64,000 bases of DNA from NCBI RefSeq assembly GCF_000812465.1, contig NZ_JWMA01000027.1, forward strand, positions 123,107 through 187,106, in the 5' to 3' direction. Below are positions 28,991 through 37,256 of this stretch, in pieces (the first letter of the stretch is position 1; every line of letters starts with the position of its first letter). The stretch comes from Cupriavidus sp. IDO. Its GTDB lineage: Bacteria > Pseudomonadota > Gammaproteobacteria > Burkholderiales > Burkholderiaceae. Position numbers and translations under genes: made by a program. The notes below the pieces were generated by a model that saw nothing but the letters and a program-made list of their open reading frames with translations, ran no database searches and was not told where the DNA came from.

Positions 28991-29848
28991 ATGAGGGGCA
29001 ATGCTATGAGTCAGCGGGACGTGCTGGGGGGATTGTTTGCCGCCATCGCGAATGGGCGAAGGCGCTCGCTCCTGTTCCCCGCCAGCCGCAAGGAGTTTGC
29101 CGGCGCCCTGCAAACGGAAGACATCGTCCGCGCGCTGGGTCACATCGGCGAGTGCGAGCCGTGCGTGCAGGCCGGACTGGAAGTCCTGGCGCGTGCCCGG
29201 CAGGAACTGGTGCGCACCGTCGTAACGCTCGGGCCCGGCCGCAAGGCATCCCTGGACTTCTATATCGAAGCCGACATCGAGTCCTGCTGCCTTCTGGACA
29301 GTGAAGTCCAGAGGGCGCTCGCGGGCCGGACGACCAGCGTATTGCCGCCGAGCCTGTCGCTGGGGGTTCGTCCGCTGGCTACCTACGTGCACGAAAGCCG
29401 GGGCGAGAGCGAGGCTGCCGTGGCTGCCAGGTTCCGGGTGTCGGCCAAGGAGCTGATGCTGCTCGGTGGCGAAATGAACCAGCGGCTCTCGGTCGTCTGC
29501 GCCTATCTGTCGGCGCTCTACGACGCGCAGGAGGCGGCTGACAGCCTGGGCTTCCTGAACCAGAGCCTGCTCGGCGACGGGCAGGAGACGCTGAGCTGGC
29601 GCTTTCGCCGCCACCGCAGCGTGGAGGGCCGTACGCTGGCCCAGTGCCTGGAAGGCCTGTCACGCGCGGCGGACGGCGCGATGTATGAGTTCGGCACCGG
29701 ATACAGCTACGAGCGGGCAAGCTACCAGTTCGAGCAGATGCGGCGCTTCCACCACCAGCTCGACCTGTTCCGCAAGGCCTGCCGGCCGGGTGCGGACTGC
29801 TGGTCCGACCTGACGGACCGCGCCGCGTATTCGAAGACGAGACGCTGA
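28991..29848 (+). CDS. Unknown cysteine-containing regulator-like protein following flhDC
   Basis: 285 residues, unrecognised. GGAGG lies four bases before the ATG; an alternative start 15 bases later has GAGGGG. Cys residues are at 55, 58 (ECEPC), 99, 100 (ESCC), 170, 219, 264 and 270 (CRPGADC). A central stretch EAAVAARFRVSAKELMLLGG (141-160) resembles a helix-turn-helix. The C-terminal half is helical with aromatic-rich FEQMRRFHHQLDLF. No signal peptide or membrane segment is seen. It is 124 bases after flhC, on the same strand, and ends at a strong terminator-like hairpin, so it may be the last gene of an fnr-flhD-flhC-X unit. Function is unknown. Confidence 0.7.
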   Translation: MRGNAMSQRDVLGGLFAAIANGRRRSLLFPASRKEFAGALQTEDIVRALGHIGECEPCVQAGLEVLARARQELVRTVVTLGPGRKASLDFYIEADIESCCLLDSEVQRALAGRTTSVLPPSLSLGVRPLATYVHESRGESEAAVAARFRVSAKELMLLGGEMNQRLSVVCAYLSALYDAQEAADSLGFLNQSLLGDGQETLSWRFRRHRSVEGRTLAQCLEGLSRAADGAMYEFGTGYSYERASYQFEQMRRFHHQLDLFRKACRPGADCWSDLTDRAAYSKTRR

Positions 29849-29851
29849 AAG

Positions 29852-29879
29852 ACAAGGCGCGCCGGCGGGCGCGCCTTGT
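29852..29879. terminator. Strong bidirectional hairpin terminator
   Basis: A perfect 12-bp stem (acaaggcgcgcc / ggcgcgccttgt) with a 4-base loop fills the gap between the unknown flhC-linked gene and the convergent gabD gene. No long T-run is present, but the position and stem strength fit a shared terminator. Confidence 0.75.
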
Positions 29880-29885
29880 GCCTGC

Positions 29886-31334
29886 TCAGATGCCGGCCAT
29901 GCAGGTGTACTTGATGACCAGGTAGTCCTCGATGCCGTAGTGCGAGCCTTCGCGGCCCACGCCGGATTGCTTCACGCCGCCGAAGGGCGCGACTTCATTC
30001 GAGATCAGCCCGGTGTTGACCCCGACCATGCCGTACTCGAGCCGCTCGGACACCCGCCACACGCGGCCAAGGTCGCGCGCGTAGAAGTAGCTGGCCAGGC
30101 CGAACTCGGTGTCGTTCGCCATGGCCACGACTTCGTCCTCGGTTTCGAAGCGGAACAGCGGTGCCAGCGGGCCAAAGGTCTCTTCGCGCGCCACCAGCAT
30201 GGCGGGACTGACGTCAGCCAAGACCGTCGGCTGGAAGAAGGTCTGGCCCAACGCATGGCGATGGCCGCCATGCAGCACGCGCGCGCCTTTGCCCAGCGCG
30301 TCCGCAATGTGTTCCTCGACCTTCGCCACGGCCTTGTCGTCGATCAGCGGCCCGATGCGCACGCCATCGTCCATGCCGTTGCCGACCTTCAGCGCGCTGA
30401 CGGCGGCAACCAGCTTTTCCGCGAAGGCGTCATAGACCTTGCTTTGCACATACAGCCGGTTGGCGCAGACACAGGTCTGGCCGGCATTGCGGTACTTGGA
30501 GACGATGGCGCCTTCCACCGCGGCGTCCAGGTCGGCATCGTCGAAGACGATGAAGGGCGCATTGCCGCCAAGTTCCATCGACACCTTCTTGATGGTCGAC
30601 GCAGTCTGCGCCATCAGCAGGCGGCCCACTTCGGTGGAGCCGGTGAAGGTGAGCTTGCGCACCAGCGGATTGGTGCTCAGCTCCCCGCCGATGGCACTGG
30701 CCGAGCCGGTCACCACCGACAGCACGCCGGCCGGGATGCCGGCACGTTCGGCCAGCACCGCCAGTGCCAGCGCGGTCAGCGGCGTCTGCGAAGCGGGCTT
30801 GACCACCATGGTGCAGCCGGCGGCCAGCGCGGGGCCGGCCTTGCGCGTGATCATTGCCGCCGGGAAGTTCCAAGGCGTGATGGCCGCGCAGACCCCGATC
30901 GGTTCCTTGGTGACCACGATGCGCTGGCTGCTGACCGGCGCCGGAATGGTCTCGCCATACACGCGCTTGCCTTCTTCGGCGAACCATTCGATGAACGAGG
31001 CCGCATAGGCGATTTCGCCGCGCGCTTCCGCAATCGGCTTGCCCTGCTCGGCCGTCATGATGCGGGCCAGGTCTTCCTGGTTGGCCATCAGCAGTTCGAA
31101 CCATTTGCGCAGCAGTGCGGAGCGCTCCTTTGCCGTACGCGCCCGCCATGCCGGCAGCGCGCGGCTGGCGGCCTCGATGGCCTGGCGCGTTTGCCCGGCG
31201 CCGAGTTGCGGCACCTGGCCAACGCGCTCGCCGGTGGCCGGATTGGTGACTTCGATATGACGTTCGCCGTCGATCCAGCGGCCGTCGACATAGCATTGCT
31301 GGCGCAGCAGGGAGGGGTCTTGGAGATTCAGCAT
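29886..31334 (-). CDS. gabD: NAD(P)-dependent succinate-semialdehyde dehydrogenase
   Basis: 482 residues, full-length aldehyde dehydrogenase. The cofactor site is ITPWNFPAAMITRKAGPALA and FTGSTEVGRLLM. The catalytic pair is the Glu in SMELGGNAPFIVFDD and the Cys in NAGQTCVCANR, and the C-terminal GGVKQSGVGREGSHYGIEDY is typical of GabD. It oxidises succinic semialdehyde to succinate in 4-aminobutyrate or related catabolism. It is monocistronic, ending at the shared hairpin. Other semialdehydes (such as glutarate semialdehyde) cannot be excluded as substrates. Confidence 0.92.
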   Translation of the reverse strand: MLNLQDPSLLRQQCYVDGRWIDGERHIEVTNPATGERVGQVPQLGAGQTRQAIEAASRALPAWRARTAKERSALLRKWFELLMANQEDLARIMTAEQGKPIAEARGEIAYAASFIEWFAEEGKRVYGETIPAPVSSQRIVVTKEPIGVCAAITPWNFPAAMITRKAGPALAAGCTMVVKPASQTPLTALALAVLAERAGIPAGVLSVVTGSASAIGGELSTNPLVRKLTFTGSTEVGRLLMAQTASTIKKVSMELGGNAPFIVFDDADLDAAVEGAIVSKYRNAGQTCVCANRLYVQSKVYDAFAEKLVAAVSALKVGNGMDDGVRIGPLIDDKAVAKVEEHIADALGKGARVLHGGHRHALGQTFFQPTVLADVSPAMLVAREETFGPLAPLFRFETEDEVVAMANDTEFGLASYFYARDLGRVWRVSERLEYGMVGVNTGLISNEVAPFGGVKQSGVGREGSHYGIEDYLVIKYTCMAGI

Positions 31335-31427
31335 GATCGGTTCCGTCGGGGGCGGGTGAGAGCAGATGAAGACATTGTAATAGCCCATGCAGGCGAGGCC
31401 ATTAGCGGAACCATTAGGGGAACCAGT

Positions 31428-31634
31428 TCAGGTGCTCGTGGCTCCGGCCTGCCCGGCGGCCGGCTCGATGCCCCAGTCGCCGCACTCGAGCCAGTCATCG
31501 CCGAGCAGCTCAATCGGGTGCTGGGTCCGGCTGGAGCCGTTGCCGCAACCCATGGAATCGGCGGGACAGTATTTGTCGCATCCCCAGCACACGCGTTCGG
31601 GATGCCTTGGATACAAGGGGAATTTCTTTGCCAT
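31428..31634 (-). CDS. DUF3079 small cysteine-rich protein
   Basis: 68 residues: MAKKFPLYPRHPERVCWGCD, then KYCPADSMGCGNGSSRTQHP and ELLGDDWLECGDWG. This is the DUF3079 pattern, with five cysteines likely to bind a metal. No function is known. Its gene is 93 bases upstream of gabD on the same strand. Confidence 0.8.
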   Translation of the reverse strand: MAKKFPLYPRHPERVCWGCDKYCPADSMGCGNGSSRTQHPIELLGDDWLECGDWGIEPAAGQAGATST

Positions 31635-31823
31635 GGATGACGTAGCCACGCGGCGGGTTGTGCGGGGTTGTGCAAGTAGTGCGGCAGATCCTGGCTGAAT
31701 TATGATGCCGCCGGCGCACGCTTCCGGCGACGGCACGATCGGACTGCGCTGTTCTTTTGTCGCAGATCAAGCGGGGGGGCATATCGCTGCGTCGAGGGCA
31801 GGGAAAGCGGTGGCGTCCAAGGC

Positions 31824-32039
31824 TCACCGGCCGGGTTCGCCCTTGAGCGGCGTCCAGCGGTCTGGCGTATCGTCATCCGCGGCATACAGCATCATCGCCT
31901 CACCGCAGAACTCGCAGCGATAGACAAAGGCATTGCCGCCCGTGGCGGTGCGGATCGTCGCACCTTTGACAAGTCCGGCGTGCGGCGGGAAATGGCCGGG
32001 ACGGTCGACCTGTGCCATGCAAAGGTCGCACAGTGACAT
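31824..32039 (-). CDS. Small protein with two CxxC pairs (zinc ribbon-like)
   Basis: 71 residues. It begins MSLCDLCMAQ, and a second pair CEFC is near residue 43, followed by an acidic AADDDTPDRW tail. The two pairs could form a zinc ribbon. No named family is recognised. It lies between the DUF3079 and AI-2E family genes on the same strand, and the 189-base gap after it holds no further gene. Confidence 0.6.
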   Translation of the reverse strand: MSLCDLCMAQVDRPGHFPPHAGLVKGATIRTATGGNAFVYRCEFCGEAMMLYAADDDTPDRWTPLKGEPGR

Positions 32040-32193
32040 GGCTGGCTCCGTTTAAGTGACTCCGCGGGAACGTCAGGAAATTGAATGCTGTATTGCAGCA
32101 TTTATTTCAGTATAGGAGGCTTTCAGGGCTTGCTCATGGCGTGTTTGGCCAGTGTTGCCGTGCAGCACGCATGGACCGGCCGGGAGCCATGTC

Positions 32194-33414
32194 TCAGTCC
32201 CCGAGGTACTCCGCTACGATTTCCAGCCCTTCGACGTGGTCAGCCACCACCTTGGCGATGGTGATCAGCGGAATCGCCAGCAGCATGCCCCAGGCGCCCC
32301 ACAGCCAGGTGAACAGGAGCATCGCCACGAAGATGGCGACCGCGTTCATTCTCGCCATGCGGCCGCTCATCCAGGTAGTGACCACCGAGCCGATCAGGGT
32401 GGCGATCAGCATGGAGCCGCCGGCGGCCGCGGCGGCCATGTCGAGCGTGCCAAACTGCATGAAAGCCACCATCCCCAGGCACATGGCAATCAGCATGGCG
32501 CCGAAATAGGGCACCAGGTGCAGTGCGGCCGCGGCAACGGCCCAGCTGCCGGCGTTGTCCACCTGCAACCAGCGCAGCAACAGCCAGGTGCAGAGCCCGA
32601 GGATGGCATTGGTCCCCATCAGCACCGCCATGTAGCGCCGGATCGTCCGGTTGATCTCATCGAGCATATGGATGCTGATCTTCTTCTCGGTGATGGTGGT
32701 GCCCGCCATCTTGACGAACTTGCGCTTGAAGGTATCTCCGGACAGCAGCAGGAAGTACAGCAGGAACAGCACCACCACGATCTGCCCGGCAATGACCAGC
32801 AAGCTCACCGACCCGGCCAGCACCAGGTTGTTGAAATGGTCGACCGGGCGCTCCACCACCACCTGCGAGCCGCGGGCGGGCGGTGCTTGCCCGGTGCCGC
32901 CGAGGATGGTGGTGGCGCGATGGATCTTCTGCCACATCGAATCGTCGCCGCTGAGCAGCGCACCGACCGAGCGCGACAGCTTGCTGGCCATCGCGGGGAG
33001 GCTGTTGACAATGGATTCGACCTGCCCCTGCAACAGGTAGGCGCAGGTCAGCAAGCCGGTGAGAAGGATCAGTATGACCAGGGTTGCCCCCAACACGCGC
33101 GGCACATTGAAGCGCTGCAGGCCCGAGACCAGCGGATCGAGCAGGTAGGCGATGACAATGGCGAGCACGACCGGCACGATGAAGTCCCGCGCGATATGCA
33201 GCGCGTAGAGCGAAAAAAGCGTCGCCAGTACCGTGAGCGCAAGATTTGCGCGGCGCATGGGATCGGGCGGCGCCACCACGGCAGGCTCGGCCTGCGCGGA
33301 AGCGTCGGGCGCCGCGGGGCACGCCGTTGCTTCTGGCGGCGCAAGCGTCACTGCTCCGGGGTCGGGGATGGCGGACATGGAATGGGGCCTGGGCGGGCTG
33401 CGTTGCTTTGCCAT
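32194..33414 (-). CDS. AI-2E family (PerM/UPF0118) membrane permease
   Basis: About 406 residues. After a Pro/Ala-rich N-terminal tail come helices ANLALTVLATLFSLYAL and FIVPVVLAIVIAYLLDPLV, a large central loop domain, then a second membrane bundle (LVIAGQIVVVLFLLYFLLL and the C-terminal WLWGAWGMLLAIPLITIAK). The DPLVSGLQRF and GAWGMLLAIPL segments are typical of the family. Members include TqsA and sodium/proton or metabolite exporters; this one's substrate is unknown. The start is uncertain: ATGs are present at 33432, 33414 and 33378, none with a strong ribosome site. Confidence 0.85.
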   Translation of the reverse strand: MAKQRSPPRPHSMSAIPDPGAVTLAPPEATACPAAPDASAQAEPAVVAPPDPMRRANLALTVLATLFSLYALHIARDFIVPVVLAIVIAYLLDPLVSGLQRFNVPRVLGATLVILILLTGLLTCAYLLQGQVESIVNSLPAMASKLSRSVGALLSGDDSMWQKIHRATTILGGTGQAPPARGSQVVVERPVDHFNNLVLAGSVSLLVIAGQIVVVLFLLYFLLLSGDTFKRKFVKMAGTTITEKKISIHMLDEINRTIRRYMAVLMGTNAILGLCTWLLLRWLQVDNAGSWAVAAAALHLVPYFGAMLIAMCLGMVAFMQFGTLDMAAAAAGGSMLIATLIGSVVTTWMSGRMARMNAVAIFVAMLLFTWLWGAWGMLLAIPLITIAKVVADHVEGLEIVAEYLGD

Positions 33415-33599
33415 TGAAGATAGTTCCCGCATGGCCCGCGGCTTGTCGGACGGTTCCGACTTCTGCTGTCAGACAAGCACGGCAGCGGACGCCGTGCGCG
33501 CATTAAGGCACAGGCTTGCCGGCCTGCGGCCGGCCGCGGCAAGGATTCCCGCGCGGTGGCATGATGCCGGCATTGCCCGGACCGCACAGGAGCGAACCG

Positions 33600-33992
33600 A
33601 TGACCACCCGACCCGTGAAGATTCCCGGACCTGACCACCCGATCACGATCGAAGCGAACCCGGCGCGTGTCGTGGTGACCGTGGCCGGGCGCGTCGTGGC
33701 CGACACGCGCCACGCGCTGTCCCTGCGCGAGGCGTCTTATCCGGCGGTGCAGTACATCCCGCGCGACGATGTCGATATGTCCCTGCTGGCGCGCACCGAC
33801 CATGCCACCTATTGCCCGTACAAGGGGGACTGTGCGTACTTCAGCATCCCGGCAGGCGGGGCACGTTCGGTGAACGCGGTGTGGACGTACGAGTCGCCTT
33901 ACCCGGCGGTGGAGGCGATCCGGGGACATCTCGCGTTCTATCCCGACCGGGTCGACGCGATCGAAATCCGCAAGGATCCGGTACAGGAGTGA
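33600..33992 (+). CDS. DUF427 domain protein
   Basis: 130 residues. VKIPGPDHPITIEANPARV, then the core SYPAVQYIPRDDVDMSLLAR and TYCPYKGDCAYFSIP, match the DUF427 (nucleotidyltransferase-fold-like, function unknown) family at its usual length. AGGAGC lies before the ATG. It stands alone on the plus strand between minus-strand genes. Confidence 0.85.
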   Translation: MTTRPVKIPGPDHPITIEANPARVVVTVAGRVVADTRHALSLREASYPAVQYIPRDDVDMSLLARTDHATYCPYKGDCAYFSIPAGGARSVNAVWTYESPYPAVEAIRGHLAFYPDRVDAIEIRKDPVQE

Positions 33993-34063
33993 GACGGCCC
34001 CGGGGCTCGTCAGGACCGCGAATGCGTGCACAACCGCCGTTCGCAGGACGAGCCATGCAAGGC

Positions 34064-34714
34064 TCAGTCCCGGTCCGGCGCCCCCAGCGGAAACAACGGG
34101 CGATACGGGCGCGCTTCCTCCATGGCCCTGGCAAAGGCGGGGCGCGCCAGCAGGCGCTGCCGGTAGGCCCGCACGTTTGCAAAGGCCTCGTCGATCGGGT
34201 GGCTCCAGTCCGCATAGAACAATGACGGCGCCGCGGCGCAATCCGCGAGGCTGAAGGCATCGCCCGTGGCCCAGTCGCGCCCGTCCATGTTCTTCTCCAG
34301 CCAGCGGTAGGCCGATTCAAGCAGCCTGCGCGCTTCATTGACGCCGTAGGCGTCGCGGTCGGCTTCCGGCCGGAGGCTGTTGAGCACGATCTTCTGCATC
34401 GGCGCCATGACGTAGTTGTCGAAGAAGCGATCCATCTTGCGTACCTCGAGCGCTGCGTCGGCGTCATGGGGAATCAGCCGCACGGGTCCGGGATGGCGGA
34501 TGCCGAGATACTCGATGATGATGCTCGATTCGATGACCGTGCGGCCCTCGTCCACCAGCACCGGCATGCGCCTGAGCGGCCATAGCGCTTCGTGCTCGGC
34601 AGCGGCCTGCGGATCGTCGCCGAGCAGGCGGAACTCGAACGGCGTGTGGTTCTCGTAGAGCGCGGTCAGTACCTTCTGGCAATAGGACGAAAACGGATGG
34701 GCATAGAGCTTCAT
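34064..34714 (-). CDS. Glutathione S-transferase family protein
   Basis: 216 residues. The N-terminal thioredoxin-like domain has SSYCQKVLTALYE with an S/C active-site region, RRMPVLVDEGRTVIESSIII (cis-Pro at MPV and the glutathione gamma-glutamyl contact ES). The C-terminal helical domain has ATGDAFSLADCAAAPSLFYA. It is cytoplasmic, probably glutathione-dependent detoxification or isomerisation. The substrate cannot be inferred. Its start is at the minus-strand ATG 82 bases past the terminator hairpin of the porin remnant. Confidence 0.88.
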   Translation of the reverse strand: MKLYAHPFSSYCQKVLTALYENHTPFEFRLLGDDPQAAAEHEALWPLRRMPVLVDEGRTVIESSIIIEYLGIRHPGPVRLIPHDADAALEVRKMDRFFDNYVMAPMQKIVLNSLRPEADRDAYGVNEARRLLESAYRWLEKNMDGRDWATGDAFSLADCAAAPSLFYADWSHPIDEAFANVRAYRQRLLARPAFARAMEEARPYRPLFPLGAPDRD

Positions 34715-34797
34715 GGGATTCGGTCTCCTTGACTGTCGGGCCGGGCGGCCCCGGCCTCAATACTATGCACCAACGCAGCGCCTCGGGCCGGCAGAAC

Positions 34798-34825
34798 GAA
34801 AAACGGACGCCGCTGTGGCGTCCGT
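34798..34825 (-). terminator. Rho-independent terminator of the porin remnant
   Basis: On the minus strand a perfect 9-bp stem (acggacgcc / ggcgtccgt, 5-base loop) is followed directly by TTTTT. It lies about 30 bases past the porin stop codon, as expected for the former complete porin gene. Confidence 0.8.
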
Positions 34826-34856
34826 CTTGTCGTTGCTGCCCGATGATGCCAGGCGC

Positions 34857-35164
34857 TCAGAAGCTGTGCCGCCCCCCGACCGTGACGCCGAACATGTCCT
34901 TCTGGCCGGCCATCAGCGGATACGAGTAGAGGAAACGCCGTCTGCGCTGTGTCGAAGTTCAGGCCGCCGTTATGCGACCAGGCAGTCGAAACATAGACAT
35001 CGGTGCGCTTGGACAGGTTGTAGTCGGCCAGCAAGGCCAGCTGCGACATATTGCGGCCGCTCGTGGGCGTTGCGGTCGGCGTAAATGCGACCTTCTTGAT
35101 GTCCGAATAGTAGTAGGCGAGCGTGAGGCCGAGCGCCGACGTGGCCTGGTAGTTGACACCGGAG
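34857..35164 (-). pseudogene. 3' remnant of a Gram-negative trimeric porin
   Basis: Only the last ~100 codons remain. Barrel strands are visible (VNYQATSALGLTLAYYYSD, then SQLALLADYNLSKRTDVYV and STAWSHNGGLNF), ending in MFGVTVGGRHSF with the terminal Phe of outer-membrane porins. Near 34935 the frame shifts by one base (extra C) between the TAF and LYSYPLM segments. The N-terminal two-thirds are missing: homology stops at about 35160, exactly where the plus-strand mesaconyl-CoA hydratase gene begins. This is a deletion junction, and the porin cannot be functional. Confidence 0.8.
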
Positions 35165-36193
35165 GACTTTCGCGTGGGGATGCAGATCCGCCATGCCACG
35201 CCGCGCACGCTGACCGAAGGCGACCGCAGCCTGTACATCGGGCTGACCGGCAGCCGTACCGCGCTGGGTACCGCCGAGACCAACGCGAAGCAGCTCGGAT
35301 TCGACCGGCGCCCCCTGGAAGATCTGCTGGTATTCAACACGGCCTTTGGCAAGACCGTTCCCGATATCTCGCTGAATGCCGTGGCCAACCTTGGCTACGC
35401 GGACGTCCGCTTCACGGCCCACGTCTACCCTGGCGACACGCTCGGCGTGGAGAGCGAGGTGATCGGCCTCAAGGAAAACTCAAACCGCAAGAGCGGCATG
35501 GTCTATGTCCGTTCGACCGCCAGGAACCAGCATGGCCGCGAGGTCCTGTCGTGGATCCGCTGGGTGATGGTTCACAAGCGCGACCACGCGGCAACGTGCG
35601 GCGAGGCAGTCATCCCCGAAACGGTGCCGGTGGTGGCGGCCGCACACCTGCAAGGGCACGAATGCACGCCCCGCGTCCGCGAGATCTGCGCAATGACGGG
35701 CGTGTCGGACCTGTGGGAAGACTATGCCGTTGGCGAGCGCATCGACCACCCTGGCGCGATGACCGTCAACGACAGCGACCACAGCATTGCCACGCGCCTC
35801 TACCAGAACACCGCCAAGGCGCATTTCGACGGTTTTTCGATGGCGGCAAAGGGCGGGCAACGCCTGGTCTACGGCGGCCACATCATCTCGCTGTGCAAGG
35901 CGCTGGCCTATGACGGGCTCGAGAACGGGCTTTCCATCCTGGCCATCAACGGCGGCAGCCATGTGAATCCCACCCATGCCGGCGACACCATCGCCTGCGC
36001 CACCACGGTGCTGGAGAAGGTGGATCTGGGCCTTGAACATGTGGGCGCGCTGCGGCTGCGCATGATCGCCATCAAGAACGCGAGTGCGGCATCGATCGTG
36101 TTTCCCGCCGCGGGCGAGGGCAAGCCGGCCCATCCGTCGAACGTGGTGCTCGACCTGGACTACACCATCGCCATGCCGCGGCAACCGCGCTGA
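35153..36193 (+). CDS. mcd: Mesaconyl-CoA hydratase / beta-methylmalyl-CoA dehydratase (MaoC-like), possibly 5'-truncated
   Basis: 346 residues. HATPRTLTEGDRSLYIGLTGS, then FGKTVPDISLNAVANLGYAD, and in the second half MTVNDSDHSIATRLYQNTAKAHF and YGGHIISLCKALAYDGL make up the two hot-dog (MaoC) domains of Mcd. The enzyme interconverts mesaconyl-CoA and beta-methylmalyl-CoA, with malyl-CoA lyase as partner. Homologues begin several residues further upstream, so the TTG start here sits at the porin-remnant junction and may be improvised. GTG (35174) and ATG (35180) after GGAGGA are alternatives. The CoA ester lyase gene follows. Confidence 0.85.
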   Translation: MTPEDFRVGMQIRHATPRTLTEGDRSLYIGLTGSRTALGTAETNAKQLGFDRRPLEDLLVFNTAFGKTVPDISLNAVANLGYADVRFTAHVYPGDTLGVESEVIGLKENSNRKSGMVYVRSTARNQHGREVLSWIRWVMVHKRDHAATCGEAVIPETVPVVAAAHLQGHECTPRVREICAMTGVSDLWEDYAVGERIDHPGAMTVNDSDHSIATRLYQNTAKAHFDGFSMAAKGGQRLVYGGHIISLCKALAYDGLENGLSILAINGGSHVNPTHAGDTIACATTVLEKVDLGLEHVGALRLRMIAIKNASAASIVFPAAGEGKPAHPSNVVLDLDYTIAMPRQPR

Positions 36194-36235
36194 TTCCAGT
36201 CACCTCATCCATTCCATCCGTTTCAGGAGACCTGA

Positions 36236-37231
36236 ATGACCACCAAGACCCATCCGCGCGACGCACTCTTTGCCGGAGAAAAATCCTTCCCGGTCCTGGC
36301 CGCGTGCGAGCACTTTGCCGGCAGCGAGAAGCTGATCGGCAAGGCCTTTGACCTGCAAGTCGAGTACGGCCCCGTCTTTGACGTGACCTGCAATTGCGAG
36401 GACGGCGCCGCCGCCGGCCAGGAGCGCGAACATGCCGCCATGGTGGCGCGCATGATCGCCTCGGACCGCAACCAGTTCGGCCGCGCCGGCGCCCGCATTC
36501 ACGACCCCGCGCACCCGGCGTGGCGGCAGGACGTGGACATCATCGTGGGCGAAGCGGGCAATCGTCTGGCCTATATCACCGTGCCGAAGGCCACCAGCCA
36601 TGAACAGGTGGCGGAGGTGATCGAGTACATTGGCCAGGCCGCGCGCAAGGCAGGCCTGAGCGGCATGGTGCCGGTCCACGTGCTGGTCGAAACGCACGGC
36701 GCGCTGCGCGAAGTGTTCCAGATCGCGGCGCTGCCCCATATCGAAGTGCTGGACTTCGGCCTGATGGACTTTGTCAGCGGCCACCACGGCGCGATTCCCG
36801 CGGCGGCCATGCGCAGCCCGGGCCAGTTCGAACACGCGCTGCTGGCGCGCGCCAAGGCCGACATGGTGGCCGCCGCCCTTGCCAATGGCATCGTGCCGGC
36901 ACACAACGTCTGCCTGAACCTGAAAGACGCCGAAGTCATCGCCGGCGACGCCACGCGCGCGCGCAACGAGTTCGGCTTCCTGCGCATGTGGAGCATCTAC
37001 CCGGCGCAGATCCAGCCCATCGTCAACGCCATGCGGCCCGACTTCACCGAAGTGGAAGACGCGGCCGGCATCCTGGTCGCGGCACAGGACGTCGAATGGG
37101 GGCCGATCCAGTACAAGGGCGAGCGGCATGACCGGGCAACCTACCGCTACTTCTGGAGCGTGCTGGAGAAAGCCAGGATCACGGGCATGGCGCTGCCGGC
37201 GGAGGCCGAGAAGCGCTTCTTCGCAGCCTGA
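36236..37231 (+). CDS. HpcH/HpaI-CitE family CoA ester lyase (malyl-CoA/beta-methylmalyl-CoA lyase-like)
   Basis: 331 residues. VFDVTCNCEDGAAAGQEREH carries the metal-binding acidic residues, and the aldolase barrel continues with VHVLVETHGALREVFQIAAL and DFGLMDFVSGHHGAIP. This is the CitE/McL family that cleaves (S)-malyl-CoA or methylmalyl-CoA to glyoxylate and acyl-CoA. AGGAGA precedes the ATG, 42 bases after mcd, so the two are co-transcribed and form the mesaconyl-CoA/methylmalyl-CoA branch. The ethylmalonyl-CoA mutase and other pathway genes are not in the window. Confidence 0.88.
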   Translation: MTTKTHPRDALFAGEKSFPVLAACEHFAGSEKLIGKAFDLQVEYGPVFDVTCNCEDGAAAGQEREHAAMVARMIASDRNQFGRAGARIHDPAHPAWRQDVDIIVGEAGNRLAYITVPKATSHEQVAEVIEYIGQAARKAGLSGMVPVHVLVETHGALREVFQIAALPHIEVLDFGLMDFVSGHHGAIPAAAMRSPGQFEHALLARAKADMVAAALANGIVPAHNVCLNLKDAEVIAGDATRARNEFGFLRMWSIYPAQIQPIVNAMRPDFTEVEDAAGILVAAQDVEWGPIQYKGERHDRATYRYFWSVLEKARITGMALPAEAEKRFFAA

Positions 37232-37256
37232 CGAGAGCGCTCACCCGGGGGCCACA

